DNA of 64,000 nt from Taudactylus pleione. Its lineage: Eukaryota; Chordata; Amphibia; Anura; Myobatrachidae. A model generated the notes under the pieces. It had not been told where the DNA came from. It saw only the letters and a list, made by a program, of their open reading frames with translations, and did no database searches. The stretch is from the NCBI GenBank assembly GCA_031769625.1, contig JAUIMM010001247.1, forward strand, positions 372,501-436,500, written 5' to 3'. The number at the start of each line of letters is the position of its first letter. The stretch's first letter is position 1. Below are positions 43,701-57,800 of the stretch, one piece after another. A program made the position numbers and the translations under genes.

Positions 43701-46700
43701 GAGTTTTGGAGACTGACAGTGAATGCCTGCGTTGCATCAGTAACTGTGGAGGAGTTTTGGAGACTGACAGTGCATGCCTGTGCAGCATCAGTAACTGGAG
43801 GAGCTTTGGAGACTGACAGTGCATGCCTGTGCAGCATCAGTAACTGTGGAGGAGTTTTGGAGGCTGACAGTGCATGCATGCACAGTGTCAGAAACTGTGG
43901 AGGAGTTTTGGAGACTGACAGTGCACGCCTGCGCAGTGCCAGAAACTGTGTAGTAGTTTTGAAGATTGACAGTGCATGCCTGCGCAGTGTGAGAAACTGT
44001 GGAGGAGTTTTGGAGACTGACAGTGCATGCCTGAGCAGCGTCAGTAACTGTGGAGGAGTTTTGGAGACTGACAGTGCATGCCTGTGCAGCATCAGTAACT
44101 GTGGAGGAGCTTTGAAGATTGACAGTGCATGCCTGCACAGTGTCAGAAACTGTTGAGGAGTTTTGGAGACTGACAGTGCATGCCTGCGCAGCATCAGTAA
44201 CTGTGGAGGAGTTTTGGAGACTGACAGTGCATGCCTGCGCAGTGTCAGGGACTGTGGAGGAGTTTTAGAGATTGACAGTGCACGCCTGCGCAGTCAGTGA
44301 CGGTAGAGGAGTTTTGGAGACTGACAGTGTATGCCTGCGCAGTGTCAGTAACTGTGGAGGAGTTTTGGAGACTAAAAGTGGACGCATGCGCAGCGTCTGT
44401 AACTGTGGAGGAGCTTTGGAGACTGACAGTGCACGCCTGCGCAGTCAGTGACGGTAGAGGAGTTTTGGAGACTGACAGTGTATGCCTGCGCAGTGTCAGT
44501 AACTGTGGAGGAGTTTTGGAGACTAAAAGTGGACGCATGCGCAGCGTCTGTAACTGTGGAGGAGCTTTGGAGACTGAAAGTGCACGCCTGCGCAGCGTCA
44601 GTAACTGTGGAGGAGTTTTGGAGATTGACAGTGCATTCTTGTGCAGCGTCAGTAACTGCTGAGGAGTTTTTTAGACAGTGCATGCCTGCGCAGTGTCAGT
44701 ATCTGTGGAGGAGTTTTGGAGACTAACAGTGTGCACCTGCGCAGCATCAGTAACTGTGGAGGAGTTTTGGAGACTGACAGTGCATGCCTGTGCAGCGTCA
44801 GTAACTGGAGGAGCTTTGGAGATTGACAGTGCATGCCTGTGCAGCGTCACTAACTGTGGAGGGGTTTTGGAGACTGACAGTGCATGCCTGTGCAGCGTCA
44901 GTAACTGTGGAGGAGCTTTGGAGACTGATAGTGCATGCCTGCGCAGTGTCAGAAACTATGGAGGAGTTTTGGAGACTGACAGTGCATGCCTCCGCTGCTT
45001 CAGTAACTGTGGAGTAGCTTTGGAGACTGACAGTGCACACCTGCACAGTGTCAGATACTGTGAAGGAGTTTTGGAGACTGACAGTGTATGCCTGCGCAGT
45101 GTCAGTAACTGTGGTGGAGTTTTGGAGACTGACAATGCATTCCTGCGCATCGTAAGTGACTGTGGAGGAGTAGGAGACTGACAGTGCATGCCTGCACAGC
45201 ATCAGTAACAGTGGAGGAGTTTTGGAGACTGACAGTGTTCAGCTAAGCAGCGTCAGTGACTGTGGAGGAGTTTTGGCAATTGACAGTGCATGCCTGCGCA
45301 GTGTCAGTAACTGTGGAGCAGTTTTGGAGACTGACAGTGCATGCCTACGCAGTGTCAGAAACTGGAGGAGTTTTGGAGACTAACGGTGTGCAACTGTGCA
45401 GCATCAGTAACTGTGGAGGAGTTTTGGAGACTGACAGTGCACGCCTGCGCAGTGTCAGAAACTGTGGAGGAGTTTTGAAGATTGACAGTGCATGCCTGCG
45501 CAGTGTCAGAAACTGTGGAGGAGTTTTGGAGACTGACAGTACACAACTGTGCAGCGTCAGAAACTGTGGAGGAGTTTTGGAGACAGACAGTGCATGCCTG
45601 CGCAGCTTCATTGACTTTGGAGGAGTTTTGGAGATTGACAGTGCACGCCTGCGCAGTGTCAGTGACTGTTGAGGAGTTTTGGAGACTGACAGTGCATGCC
45701 TGCGCAGTGTCAGTAACTGTGGAGGAGTTTTGGAGACTGACAGTGCATGCCTGCGCTGCGTCAGTAACTGTGGAGGAGCTTTGGAGACTGACAGTGCACG
45801 CTTGCACAGTGTCAGAGACTGTGGAGGAGCTTTGGAGACTGACAGTGCACGCCTGCGCAGTGTCAGTAACTGTGGAGGAGCTTTGGAGATGGACAGTACA
45901 TGCCTGCGCAGCGTCAGTGACTGTGGAGGAGTTTTGGCGATTGACAGTGCACGCCTGCGCAGCATCAGTAACTGTGGAGCAGTTTTGTAGACTGACAGTG
46001 CATGCCTATGCAGTGTCAGAAACTGGAGGAGTTTTGGAGACTAAGGGTGTGCACCTGTGCAGCATCAGTAACTGTGGAGGAGTTTTGGAGACTGACAGTG
46101 CACGCCTGCGCAGCGTCTGTAACTGTGGAGGAGTTTTGGAGACTGACAGTGCATGCCTGCGCAGCGTCAGTGACTGTGGAGGAGTTTTAGAGATTGACAG
46201 TGTACGCCTGTGCAGCGTCAGTGACTGTGGAGGAGTTTTGGAGACTGACAGTGCATGCCTGGGCAGTGTCAGTAACTGTGGAGGAGTTTTGGAGACTAAC
46301 AGTGGACGCCTGCGCAGCGTCAGTAACTGTGGACGAGCTTTGGAGACTGACAGTTCACGCCTGCGCAGCGTCAGTAACTGTGGAGGAGCTTTGGAGACTG
46401 ACAGTGCATGCCTGCGCAGCGTCAGTGACTGTGGAGGAGTTTTGGAGATTGACACTACATGCTTGTGTCGCATCAGTAACGGTTGAGGAGTTTTGGAGAC
46501 TGAAAGTGCATGCCTGCACAGTGTCAATACCTGTGGAGGAGTTTTGGAGACTAACAGTGTGCACCTGCGCAGCATCAGTAACTGTGGAGGAGTTTTGGAG
46601 ACTGACAGTGCATGCCTGCGCTGCGTCAGTAACTGTGGAGGAGTTTTGGAGACTGACAGTGCATGCCTGTGCAGCATCAGTAACTGGAGGAGCTTTGGAG

Positions 46701-48557
46701 ACTGACAGTGCATGCCTGTGCTGCGTCACTAACTGTGGAGGAGCTTTGGAGACTGACAGTGCATGCCTGCACAGTGTCAGAAACTGTGGAGGAGTTTTGG
46801 TGACTGACAGTGCACGCCTGCGCAGTGTCAGTAACTGTGGAGGAGTTTTGGAGACTGACAGTGCATGCCTGCGCAGTGTCAGAAACTGGAGGAGCTTTGG
46901 AGACTAACGGTGTGCACCTGTGCAGCATCAGTAACTGTGGAGGAGTTTTGGAGACTGACAGTGCACGCCTGCGCAGTGTCAGAAACTGTGGAGGAGTTTT
47001 GGAGACTGACAGTGCACGCCTGCGCAGCATCAGTAACTGTGGGGGAGTTTTGGAGACTGACAGTGCATGCCTACGCAGTGTCAGAAACTGGAGGAGTTTT
47101 GGAGACTAACGGTGTGCACCTGTGCAGCATCAGTAACTGTGGAGGAGTTTTGGAGACTCACTGCATGCCTGCACAGTGTCAGAAACTGTGGAAGAGTTTT
47201 GGAGACTGACAGTACACGCCTGCGCAGCGTCAGAAACTGTGGAGGAGTTTTGGAGACTGACAGTGCATGCCTGCGCAGCATCAGTAACTGTGAAGGAGCT
47301 TTGAAGATTGACAGTGCATGCCTGCACAGTGTCAGAAACTGTGGAGGTGTTTTGGAGACTGACAGTGTACGCCTGCGCAGTGTCAGTAACTGTGGAGGAA
47401 TTTTGGAGACTGACAGTGCATGCCTGCGCAGCGTCAGTGACGGTGGAGGAGTTTTAGAGATTGACAGTGCACGCCTGCGCAGCGTCAGTAACTGTGGAGG
47501 AGTTTTAGAGATTGACAGTGCACGCCTGCGCAGCGTTAGTGAATGTGGAGGAGCTTTGGAGGCTGACAGTGCATGCCTGCGCAGTGTCAGTAACTGTGGA
47601 GGAGTTTTGGAGACTGACAGTGGATGCCTGAGCAGCTTCAGTAACTGTGGAGGAGTTTTGGAGACTGACAATGCATGCCTGTGCAGCGCCAGTAACTGTG
47701 GAGGAGTTTTGGAGACTGACAGTGCTTGCTTTCGCAGCATCAGTGACTGTGGAGGAGTTTTGGAGATTGAAAGTGCATGCCTGCGCAGCTTCAATAACTG
47801 TGGAGGAGTTTTGGAGATTGACAGTGCACACCTGCTCAGATTCAGTAACTGTGTAGGAGTTCTGGAGATTGAGAGTGCATGCCTGTGCAGCGTCACTAAC
47901 TGTGGAGGGGTTTTGGAGACTGACAGTGCATGCCTGTGCAGCGTCAGTAACTGTGGAGGAGCTTTGGAGACTGAAAGTGCATGCCTGCGCAGTGTCAGAA
48001 ACTGTGGAGGAGTTTTGGAGACTGACAGTGCATGCCTGCGCTGCTTCAGTAACTGTGGAGTGGCTTTGGAGACTGACAGTGCACACCTGCACAGTGTCAG
48101 AAACTGTGAAGGAGTTTTGGAGACTGACAGTGCATGCCTGCGCAGTGTCAGTAACTGTGGAGGAGTTTTGGAGACTGACAATGCATGCCTGCGCATCGTA
48201 AGTGACTGTGGAGGAGTTAGGAGACTGACAGTGCATGCCTGCGCAATATCAGTAACTGTGGAGGAGTTTTGGAGACTGACAGTGCATGCCTGCACAGCAT
48301 CAGTAACTGTGGAGGAGTTTTGGAGACTGACAGTGCATGCCTACGCAGTGTCAGAAACTGGAGGAGTTTTGGAGACTAACGGTGTGCATCTGTGCAGCAT
48401 CAGTAACTGTGGAGGAGTTTTGGAGATTGACAGTGCACGCCTGCGCAGTGTCAGAAACTGTGGAGGAGTTTTGAAGATTGACAGTGCATGCCTGCGCAGT
48501 GTCAGAAACTGTGGAGGAGTTTTGGAGACTGAGTACACAACTGCACAGCGTCAGTAA
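37753..48557. repeat. higher-order duplication, 5.3-5.5-kb period
   Basis: Distinctive unit strings recur at fixed offsets: 37753-38870 with 43077-44194 (offset 5,324), 39871-41239 with 45345-46713 (5,474), 41644 with 47067 (5,423), and the landmark ending at 43032 with that ending at 48557 (5,525). The offset changes reflect small gains and losses of units, for example a 150-bp insertion near 44297-44450. Confidence 0.88.
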
Positions 48558-48899
48558 CTGTGGAGGAGTTTTGGAGACAGACAGTGCATGCCTGCGCAGC
48601 GTCAGTGACTGTGAAGGAGTTTTGGAGTTTGACAGTGCACGCCTGCGCAGCGTCAGTTACTGTGGACGAGTTTTGCCGATTGACAGTGCCCGCCTGCGCC
48701 GTGTCAGTAACTGTGGAGCAGTTTTGTAGACTGACAGTGCATGCCTATGCAGTGTCAGAAACTGGTGGAGTTTTGGAGACTAACGGTGTGCACCTGTGCA
48801 GCATCAGTAACTGTGGAGGAGTTTTGGAGACTGACAGTGCACACCGGCGCAGCGTCTGTAACTGTGGAGGAGTTTTGGAGACTGACAGTGCATGCCTGC

Positions 48900-51800
48900 G
48901 CAGCGTCAGTGACTGTGGAGGAGTTTTGGAGACTGACAGTGCATGCCTGGGCAGTGTCAGTAACTGTGGAGGAGTTTTGGAGACTAACAGTGGACGCCTG
49001 CGCAGCGTCAGTAACTGTGGACGAGCTTTGGAGACTGACAGTTCACGCCTGCGCAGCGTCAGTAACAGTGGAGGAGTTTTGGAGACTAACAGTGCATGCC
49101 TGCGCAGCGTCAGTAACTGTGGAGGAGCTTTGGAGACTGACAGTGCATGCCTGCGCAGCGTCAGTGACTGTGGAGGAGTTTTGGAGATTGACACTGCATG
49201 CTTGTGCCGCATCAGTAACTGTTGAGGAGTTTTGGAGACTGAAAGTGCATGCCTGTGCAGTGTCAATAACTGTGGAGGAGTTTTGGAGACTAACAGTGTG
49301 CACCTGCGCAGCATCAGTAACTGTGGAGGAGTTTTGGAGACTGACAGTGCATGCCTGCGCTGCGTCAGTAACTGTGGAGGAGTTTTAGAGACTGACAGTG
49401 CATGCCTGTGCAGCGTCAGTAACTGGAGGAGCTTTGGAGACTGACAGTGCTTGCCTGTGCAGCGTCAGTAACTGTGGAGGGGTTTTGGAGACTGACAGTG
49501 CATGCCTGTACAGCGTCAGTAACTGTGGAGGAGCTTTGGAGACTGACAGTGCATGCCTGCGCAGTGTTAGAAACTGTGGAGGAGTTTTGGAGACTGACAG
49601 TGCATGCCTGCGCTGCGTCAGTAACTGTGGAGGAGCTTTGGAGACTGACAGTGCATGCCTGCACAGTGTCAGAAACTGTGGAGGAGTTTTGGAGACTGAC
49701 AGTGCACGCCTGCGCAGTGTCAGTAACTGTGGAGGAGCTATGGAGATTGACAGTGCATGCCTACGCAGTGTCAGAAACTGGAGGAGCCTTGGAGACTAAC
49801 GGTGTGCACCTGTGCAGCATCAGTAACTGTGGAGGAGTTTTGGAGACTGACAGTGCATGCCTGCGCAGTGTCAGAAACTGTGGAGGAGTTTTGGAGACTG
49901 ACAGTGTATGCCTGCGCAGCATCAGTAACTGTGGAGGAGTTTTGGAGACTGACAGTGCATGCCTACGCAGTGTCAGAAACTGGTGGAGTTCTGGAGACTA
50001 ACGGTGTGCACCTGTGCAGCATCAGGAACTGTGGAGGAGTTTTGGAGATTGACAGTGCATGCCTGCACAGTGTCAGAAACTGTGGAGGTGTTTTGGAGAC
50101 TAACGGTGTGCACCTGTGCAGCATCAGGAACTGTGGAGGAGTTTTGGAGACTGACAGTGCATGCCTGCGCAGCGTCTGTAACTGTGGAGGAGTTTTGGAG
50201 ACTGACAGTGCATGCCTACGCAGTGTCAGAAACTGGAGGAGCTTTGGAGACTAACGGTGTGCACCTGTGCAGCATCAGTAACTGTGGAGGAGTTTTGGAG
50301 ACTGACAGTGCATGCCTGCGCAGTGTCAGAAACTGTGGAGGAGTTTTGGAGACTGACAGTGCACGCCTGCGCAGCATCAGTAACTGTGGAGGAGTTTTGG
50401 AGACTGACAGTGCATGCCTACGCAGTGTCAGAAACTGGAGGAGTTTTGGAGACTAATGGTGTGCACCTGTGAAGCATCAGTAACTGTGGAGGAGTTTTGG
50501 AGACTGACACTGCATGCCTGCACAGTGTCAGAAACTGTGGAGGAGTTTTGGAGACTGACAGTACACGCCTGCGCAGTGTCAGAAACTGTGGAGGAGTTTT
50601 GGAGACTGACAGTGCATGCCTGCGCAGCATCAGTAACTGTGGAGGAGCTTTGAAGATTGACAGTGCATGCCTGCACAGTGTCAGAAACTGTGGAGGTGTT
50701 TTGGAGACTGACAGGGTACGCCTGCGCAGCGTCAGTAACTGTGGAGGAGTTTTAGAGATTGACAGTGCACGCCTGCGCAGCGTTAGTGAATGTGGAGGAG
50801 CTTTGGAGGCTGACAGTGCATGCCTGCGCAGTGTCAGTAACTGTGGAGGAGTTTTGGAGACTGACAGTGGACGCCTGAGCAGCTTCAGTAACTGTGGAGG
50901 AGTTTTGGAGACTGACAATGCATGCCTGTGCAGCGTCAGTAACTGTGGAGGAGCTTTGGAGACTGACAGTGCATACCTGCGCAGTGTCAGAAACTGTGGA
51001 GGAGTTTTGGAGACTGATAGTGCATGCCTGCGCTGCTTCAGTAGCTGTGGAGTAGCTTTGGAGACTGACAGTGCACACCTGCACAGTGTCAGAAACTGTG
51101 AAGGAGTTTTGGAGACTGACAGTGCATGCCTGCGCAGTGTCAGTAACTGTGGAGGAGTTTTGGAGACTGACAATGCATGCCTGCGCATCGTAAGTGACTG
51201 TGGAGGAGTTAAGAGACTGACAGTGCATGCCTGCGCAGTATCAGTAACTGTGGAGGAGTTTTGGAGACTGACAGTGCATGCCTGCACAGCGTCAGTAACT
51301 GTGGAGGAGTTTTGGAGACTGACATTGTTCACCTAAGCAGCGTCAGTGACTGTGGAGGAGTTTTGGCGATTGACAGTGCACGCCTGCGCAGTGTCTGTAA
51401 CTGTGGAGCAGTTTTGGAGACTGACAGTGCATGCCTACGCAGTGTCAGAAACTGGAGGAGTTTTGGAGACTAACGGTGTGCAACTGTGCAGCATCAGTAA
51501 CTGTGGAGGAGTTTTGGAGACTGACAGTGCATGCCTGCGCAGCGTCAGTAACTGTGGAGGAGTTTTGGAGATTGACAGTGCATTCTTGTGCAGCGTCAGT
51601 AACTGCTGAGGAGTTTTGGAGACAGTGCATGCCTGCGCAGTGTCAGTATCTGTGGAGGAGTTTTGGAGACTAACAGTGTGCACCTGCGCAGCATCAGTAA
51701 CTGTGGAGGAGTTTTGGAGACTGACAGTGCATGCCTGTGCAGCGTCAGTAACTGGAGGAGCTTTGGAGATTGACAGTGCATGCCTGTGCAGCGTCACTAA

Positions 51801-54800
51801 CTGTGGAGGGGTTTTGGAGACTGACAGTGCATGCCTGTGCAGCGTCAGTAACTGTGGAGGAGCTTTGGAGACTGATAGTGCATGCCTGCGCAGTGTCAGA
51901 AACTATGGAGGAGTTTTGGAGACTGACAGTGCATGCCTCCGCTGCTTCAGTAACTGTGGAGTAGCTTTGGAGACTGACAGTGCACACCTGCACAGTGTCA
52001 GATACTGTGAAGGAGTTTTGGAGACTGACAGTGTATGCCTGCGCAGTGTCAGTAACTGTGGTGGAGTTTTGGAGACTGACAATGCATTCCTGCACATCGT
52101 AAGTGACTGTGGAGGAGTTAGGAGACTGACAGTGCATTCCTGCACAGCATCAGTAACAGTGGAGGAGTTTTGGAGACTGACAGTGTTCACCTAAGCAGCG
52201 TCAGTGACTGTGGAGGAGTTTTGTCGATTGACAGTGCATGCCTGCGCAGTGTCAGTAACTGTGGAGCAGTTTTGGAGACTGACAGTGCATGCCTACGCAG
52301 TGTCAGAAACTGGAGGAGTTTTGGAGACTAACGGTGTGCAACTGTGCAGCATCAGTAACTGTGGAGGAGTTTTGGAGACTGACAGTGCACGCCTGCGCAG
52401 TGTCAGAAACTGTGGAGGAGTTTTGAAGATTGACAGTGCATGCCTGCGCAGTATCAGAAACTGTGGAGGAGATTTGGAGACTGACAGTACACAACTGTGC
52501 AGCGTCAGAAACTGTGGAGGAGTTTTGGAGACAGACAGTGCATGCCTGCGCAGCTTCAGTGACTGTGGAGGAGTTTTGGAGATTGACAGTGCACGCCTGC
52601 GCAGCGTCAGTGACTGTGGAGGAGTTTTGGAGACTGACAGTGCATGCCTGCGCAGTGTCAGTAACTGTGGAGGAGTTTTGGAGACTGACAGTGGATGTCT
52701 GTGCAGCGTCAGTAACTGTGGAGGAGCTTTGGAGACTGACATTGCATGCCTGCGCAGTGTCAGAAATTGTGGAGGAGTTTTGGAGACTGACAGTGCATGC
52801 CTGCGCTGCGTCAGTAACTGTGGAGGAGCTTTGGAGACTGACAGTGCACGCTTGCACAGTGTCAGAGACTGTGGAGGAGCTTTGGAGACTGACAGTGCAC
52901 GCCTGCGCAGTGTCAGTAACTGTGGAGGAGCTTTGGAGATTGACAGTACATGCCTGCGCAGCGTCAGTGACTGTGGAGGAGTTTTGGCGATTGACAGTGC
53001 ATGCCTATGCAGTGTCAGAAACTGGAGGAGTTTTGGAGACTAACGGTGTGCACCTGTGCAGCATCAGTAACTGTGGAGGAGTTTTGGAGACTGACAGTGC
53101 ACGCCTGCGCAGCGTCTGTAACTGTGGAGGAGTTTTGGAGACTGACAGTGCATGCCTGCGCAGCGTCAGTGACTGTGGAGGAGTTTTAGAGATTGACAGT
53201 GTACGCCTGTGCAGCGTCAGTGACTGTGGAGGAGTTTTGGAGACTGACAGTGCATGCCTGGGCAGTGTCAGTAACTGTGGAGGAGTTTTGGAGACTAACA
53301 GTGGACGCCTGCGCAGCGTCAGTAACTGTGGACGAGCTTTGGAGACTGACAGTTCACGCCTGCGCAGCGTCAGTAACTGTGGAGGAGGTTTGGAGACTGA
53401 CAGTGCATGCCTGCGCAGCGTCAGTGACTGTGGAGGAGTTTTGGAGATTGACACTACATGCTTGTGCCGCATCAGTAACTGTTGAGGAGTTTTGGAGACT
53501 GAAAGTGCATGCCTGCGCAGTGTCAATACCTGTGGAGGAGTTTTGGAGACTAACAGTGTGCACCTGCGCAGCATCAGTAACTGTGGAGGAGTTTTGGAGA
53601 CTGACAGTGCATGCCTGCGCTGCGTCAGTAACTGTGGAGGAGTTTTGGAGACTGACAGTGCATGCCTGTGCAGCGTCAGTAACTGGAGGAGCTTTGGAGA
53701 CTGACAGTGCATGCCTGTGCTGCGTCACTAACTGTGGAGGAGCTTTGGAGACTGACAGTGCATGCCTGCACAGTGTCAGAAACTGTGGAGGAGTTTTGGC
53801 GACTGACAGTACACGCCTGCGCAGTGTCAGTAACTGTGGAGGAGCTTTGGAGATTGACAGTGCATGCCTACGCAGCGTCAGTGACTGTGGAGGAGTTTTG
53901 GAGATTGACAGTGCACGCCTGCGCAGCATCAGTAACTGTGTAGGAGTTTTGGAGACTGACAGTGCATGCCTGCGCAGTGTCAGAAACTGGAGGAGCTTTG
54001 GAGACTAATGGTGTGCACCTGTGCAGCATCAGTAACTGTGGAGGAGTTTTGGAGACTGACAGTGCACGCCTGCGCAGTGTCAGAAACTGTGGAGGAGTTT
54101 TGGAGACTGACAGTGCACGCCTGCGCAGCATCAGTAACTGTGGGGGAGTTTTGGAGACTGACAGTGCATGCCTACGCAGTGTCAGAAACTGGAGGAGTTT
54201 TGGAGACTAACGGTGTGCACCTGTGCAGCATCAGTAACTGTGGAGGAGTTTTGGAGACTCACTGCATGCCTGCACAGTGTCAGAAACTGTGGAGGAGTTT
54301 TGGAGACTGACAGTACACGCCTGCGCAGCATCAGAAACTGTGGAGGAGTTTTGGAGACTGACAGTGCATGCCTGCGCAGCATCAGTAACTGTGAAGGAGC
54401 TTTGAAGATTGACAGTGCATGCCTGCACAGTGTCAGAAACTGTGGAGGTGTTTTGGAGACTGACAGTGTACGCCTGCGCAGTGTCAGTAACTGTGGAGGA
54501 ATTTTGGAGACTGACAGTGCATGCCTGCGCAGCGTCAGTGACGGTGGAGGAGTTTTAGAGATTGACAGTGCACGCCTGCGCAGCGTCAGTAACTGTGGAG
54601 GAGTTTTAGAGATTGACAGTGCACGCCTGCGCAGCGTTAGTGAATGTGGAGGAGCTTTGGAGGCTGACAGTGCATGCCTGCGCAGTGTCAGTAACTGTGG
54701 AGGAGTTTTGGAGACTGACAGTGGATGCCTGAGCAGCTTCAGTAACTGTGGAGGAGTTTTGGAGACTGACAATGCATGCCTTTGCAGCGTCAGTAACTGT

Positions 54801-57800
54801 GGAGGAGCTTTGGAGACTGACAGTGCTTGCTATCGCAGCATCAGTGACTGTGGAGGAGTTTTGGAGATTGAAAGTGCATGCCTGCGCAGCTTCAATAACT
54901 GTGGAGGAGTTTTGGAGATTGACAGTGCACACCTGCTCAGATTCAGTAATTGTGTAGGAGTTCTGGAGATTGAGAGTGCATGCCTGTGCAGCGTCACTAA
55001 CTGTGGAGGGGTTTTGGAGACTGACAGTGCATGCCTGTGCAGCGTCAGTAACTGTGGAGGAGCTTTGGAGACTGAAAGTGCGTGCCTGCGCAGTGTCAGA
55101 AACTGTGGAGGAGTTTTGGAGACTGACAGTGCATGCCTGCGCTGCTTCAGTAACTGTGGAGTAGCTTTGGAGACTGACAGTGCACACCTGCACAGTGTCA
55201 GAAACTGTGAAGGAGTTTTGGAGACTGACAGTGCATGCCTGCGCAGTGTCAGTAACTGTGGAGGAGTTTTGGAGACTGACAGTGCATGCCTGGGCAGTGT
55301 CAGTAACTGTGGAGGAGTTTTGGAGACTAACAGTGGACGCCTGCGCAGCGTCAGTAACTGTGGACGAGCTTTGGAGACTGACAGTTCACACCTGCGCAGC
55401 GTCAGTAACAGTGGAGGAGTTTTGGAGACTAACAGTGCATGCCTGCGCAGCGTCAGTAACTGTGGAGGAGCTTTGGAGACTGACAGTGCATGCCTGCGCA
55501 GCGTCAGTGACTGTGGAGGAGTTTTGGAGATTGACACTGCATGCTTGTGCCGCATCAGTAACTGTTGAGGAGTTTTGGAGACTGAAAGTGCATGCCTGTG
55601 CAGTGTCAATAACTGTGGAGGAGTTTTGGAGACTAACAGTGTGCACCTGCGCAGCATCAGTAACTGTGGAGGAGTTTTGGAGACTGACAGTGCATGCCTG
55701 CGCTGCGTCAGTAACTGTGGAGGAGTTTTGGAGACTGACAGTGCATACCTGTGCAGCGTCAGTAACTGGAGGAGCTTTGGAGACTGACAGTGCATGCCTG
55801 TGCAGCGTCAGTAACTGTGGAGGGGTTTTGGAGACTGACAGTGCATGCCTGTACAGCGTCAGTAACTGTTGAGGAGCTTTGGAGACTGACAGTGCATGCC
55901 TGCGCAGTGTTAGAAACTGTGGAGGAGTTTTGGAGACTGACAGTGTATGCCTGCGCTGCGTCAGTAACTGTGGAGGAGCTTTGGAGACTGACAGTGCATG
56001 CCTGCACAGTGTCAGAAACTGTGGAGGAGTTTTGGTGACTGACAGTGCACGCCTGCGCAGTGTCAGTAACTGTGGAGGAGCTTTGGAGATTGACAGTGCA
56101 TGCCTGCGCAGCGTCAGTGACTGTGGAGGAGTTTTGGAGATTGACAGTGCACGCCTGCGCAGCATCAGTAACTGTGAACGAGTTTTGGAGACTGACAGTG
56201 CATGCCTACGCAGTGTCAGAAACTGGAGGAGCCTTGGAGACTAACGGTGTGCACCTGTGCAGCATCAGTAACTGTGGAGGAGTTTTGGAGACTGACAGTG
56301 CATGCCTGCGCAGTGTCAGAAACTGTGGAGGAGTTTTGGAGACTGACAGTGTATGCCTGCGCAGCATCAGTAACTGTGGAGGAGTTGTGGAGACTGACAG
56401 TGCATGCCTACGCAGTGTCAGAAACTGGTGGAGTTCTGGAGACTAACGGTGTGCACCTGTGCAGCATCAGGAACTGTGGAGGAGTTTTGGAGATTGACAG
56501 TGCATGCCTGCACAGTGTCAGAAACTGTGGAGGTGTTTTGGAGACTAACGGTGTGCACCTGTGCAGCATCAGGAACTGTGGAGGAGTTTTGGAGACTGAC
56601 AGTGCATGCCTGCGCAGCGTCTGTAACTGTGGAGGAGTTTTGGAGACTGACAGTGCATGCCTACGCAGTGTCAGAAACTGGAGGAGCATTGGAGACTAAC
56701 GGTGTGCACCTGTGCAGCATCAGTAACTGTGGAGGAGTTTTGGAGACTGACAGTGCATGCCTGCGCAGTGTCAGAAACTGTGGAGGAGTTTTGGAGACTG
56801 ACAGTGCACGCCTGCGCAGCATCAGTAACTGTGGAGGAGTTTTGGAGACTGACAGTGCATGCCTACGCAGTGTCAGAAACTGGAGGAGTTTTGGAGACTA
56901 ACGGTGTGCACCTGTGAAGCATCAGTAACTGTGGAGGAGTTTTGGAGACTGACACTGCATGCCTGCACAGTGTCAGAAACTGTGGAGGAGTTTTGGAGAC
57001 TAACAGTACACGCCTGCGCAGTGTCAGAAACTGTGGAGGAGTTTTGGAGCCTGACAGTGCATGCCTGCGCAGCATCAGTAACTGTGGAGGAGCTTTGAAG
57101 ATTGACAGTGCATGCCTGCACAGTGTCAGAAACTGTGGAGGTGTTTTGGAGACTGACAGGGTACGCCTGCGCAGCGTCAGTAACTGTGGAGGAGTTTTAG
57201 AGATTGACAGTGCACGCCTGCGCAGCGTTAGTGAATGTGGAGGAGCTTTGGAGGCTGACAGTGCATGCCTGCGCAGTGTCAGTAACTGTGGAGGAGTTTT
57301 GGAGACTGACAGTGGACGCCTGAGCAGCTTCAGTAACTGTGGAGGAGTTTTGGAGACTGACAATGCATGCCTGTGCAGCGTCAGTAACTGTGGAGGAGCT
57401 TTGGAGACTGACAGTGCATGCCTGCGCAGTGTCAGAAACTGTGGAGGAGTTTTGGAGACTGATAGTGCATGCCTGCGCTGCTTCAGTAGCTGTGGAGTAG
57501 CTTTGGAGACTGACAGTGCACACCTGCACAGTGTCAGTAACTGTGGAGGAGTTTTGGAGACTGACAATGCATGCCTGCGCATCGTAAGTGACTGTGGAGG
57601 AGTTAGGAGACTGACAGTGCATGCCTGCGCAGTATCAGTAACTGTGGAGGAGTTTTGGAGACTGACAGTGCATGCCTGCACAGCGTCAGTAACTGTGGAG
57701 GAGTTTTGGAGACTGACAGTGTTCACCTAAGCAGCGTCAGTGACTGTGGAGGAGTTTTGGCGATTGACAGTGCACGCCTGCGCAGTGTCTGTAACTGTGG

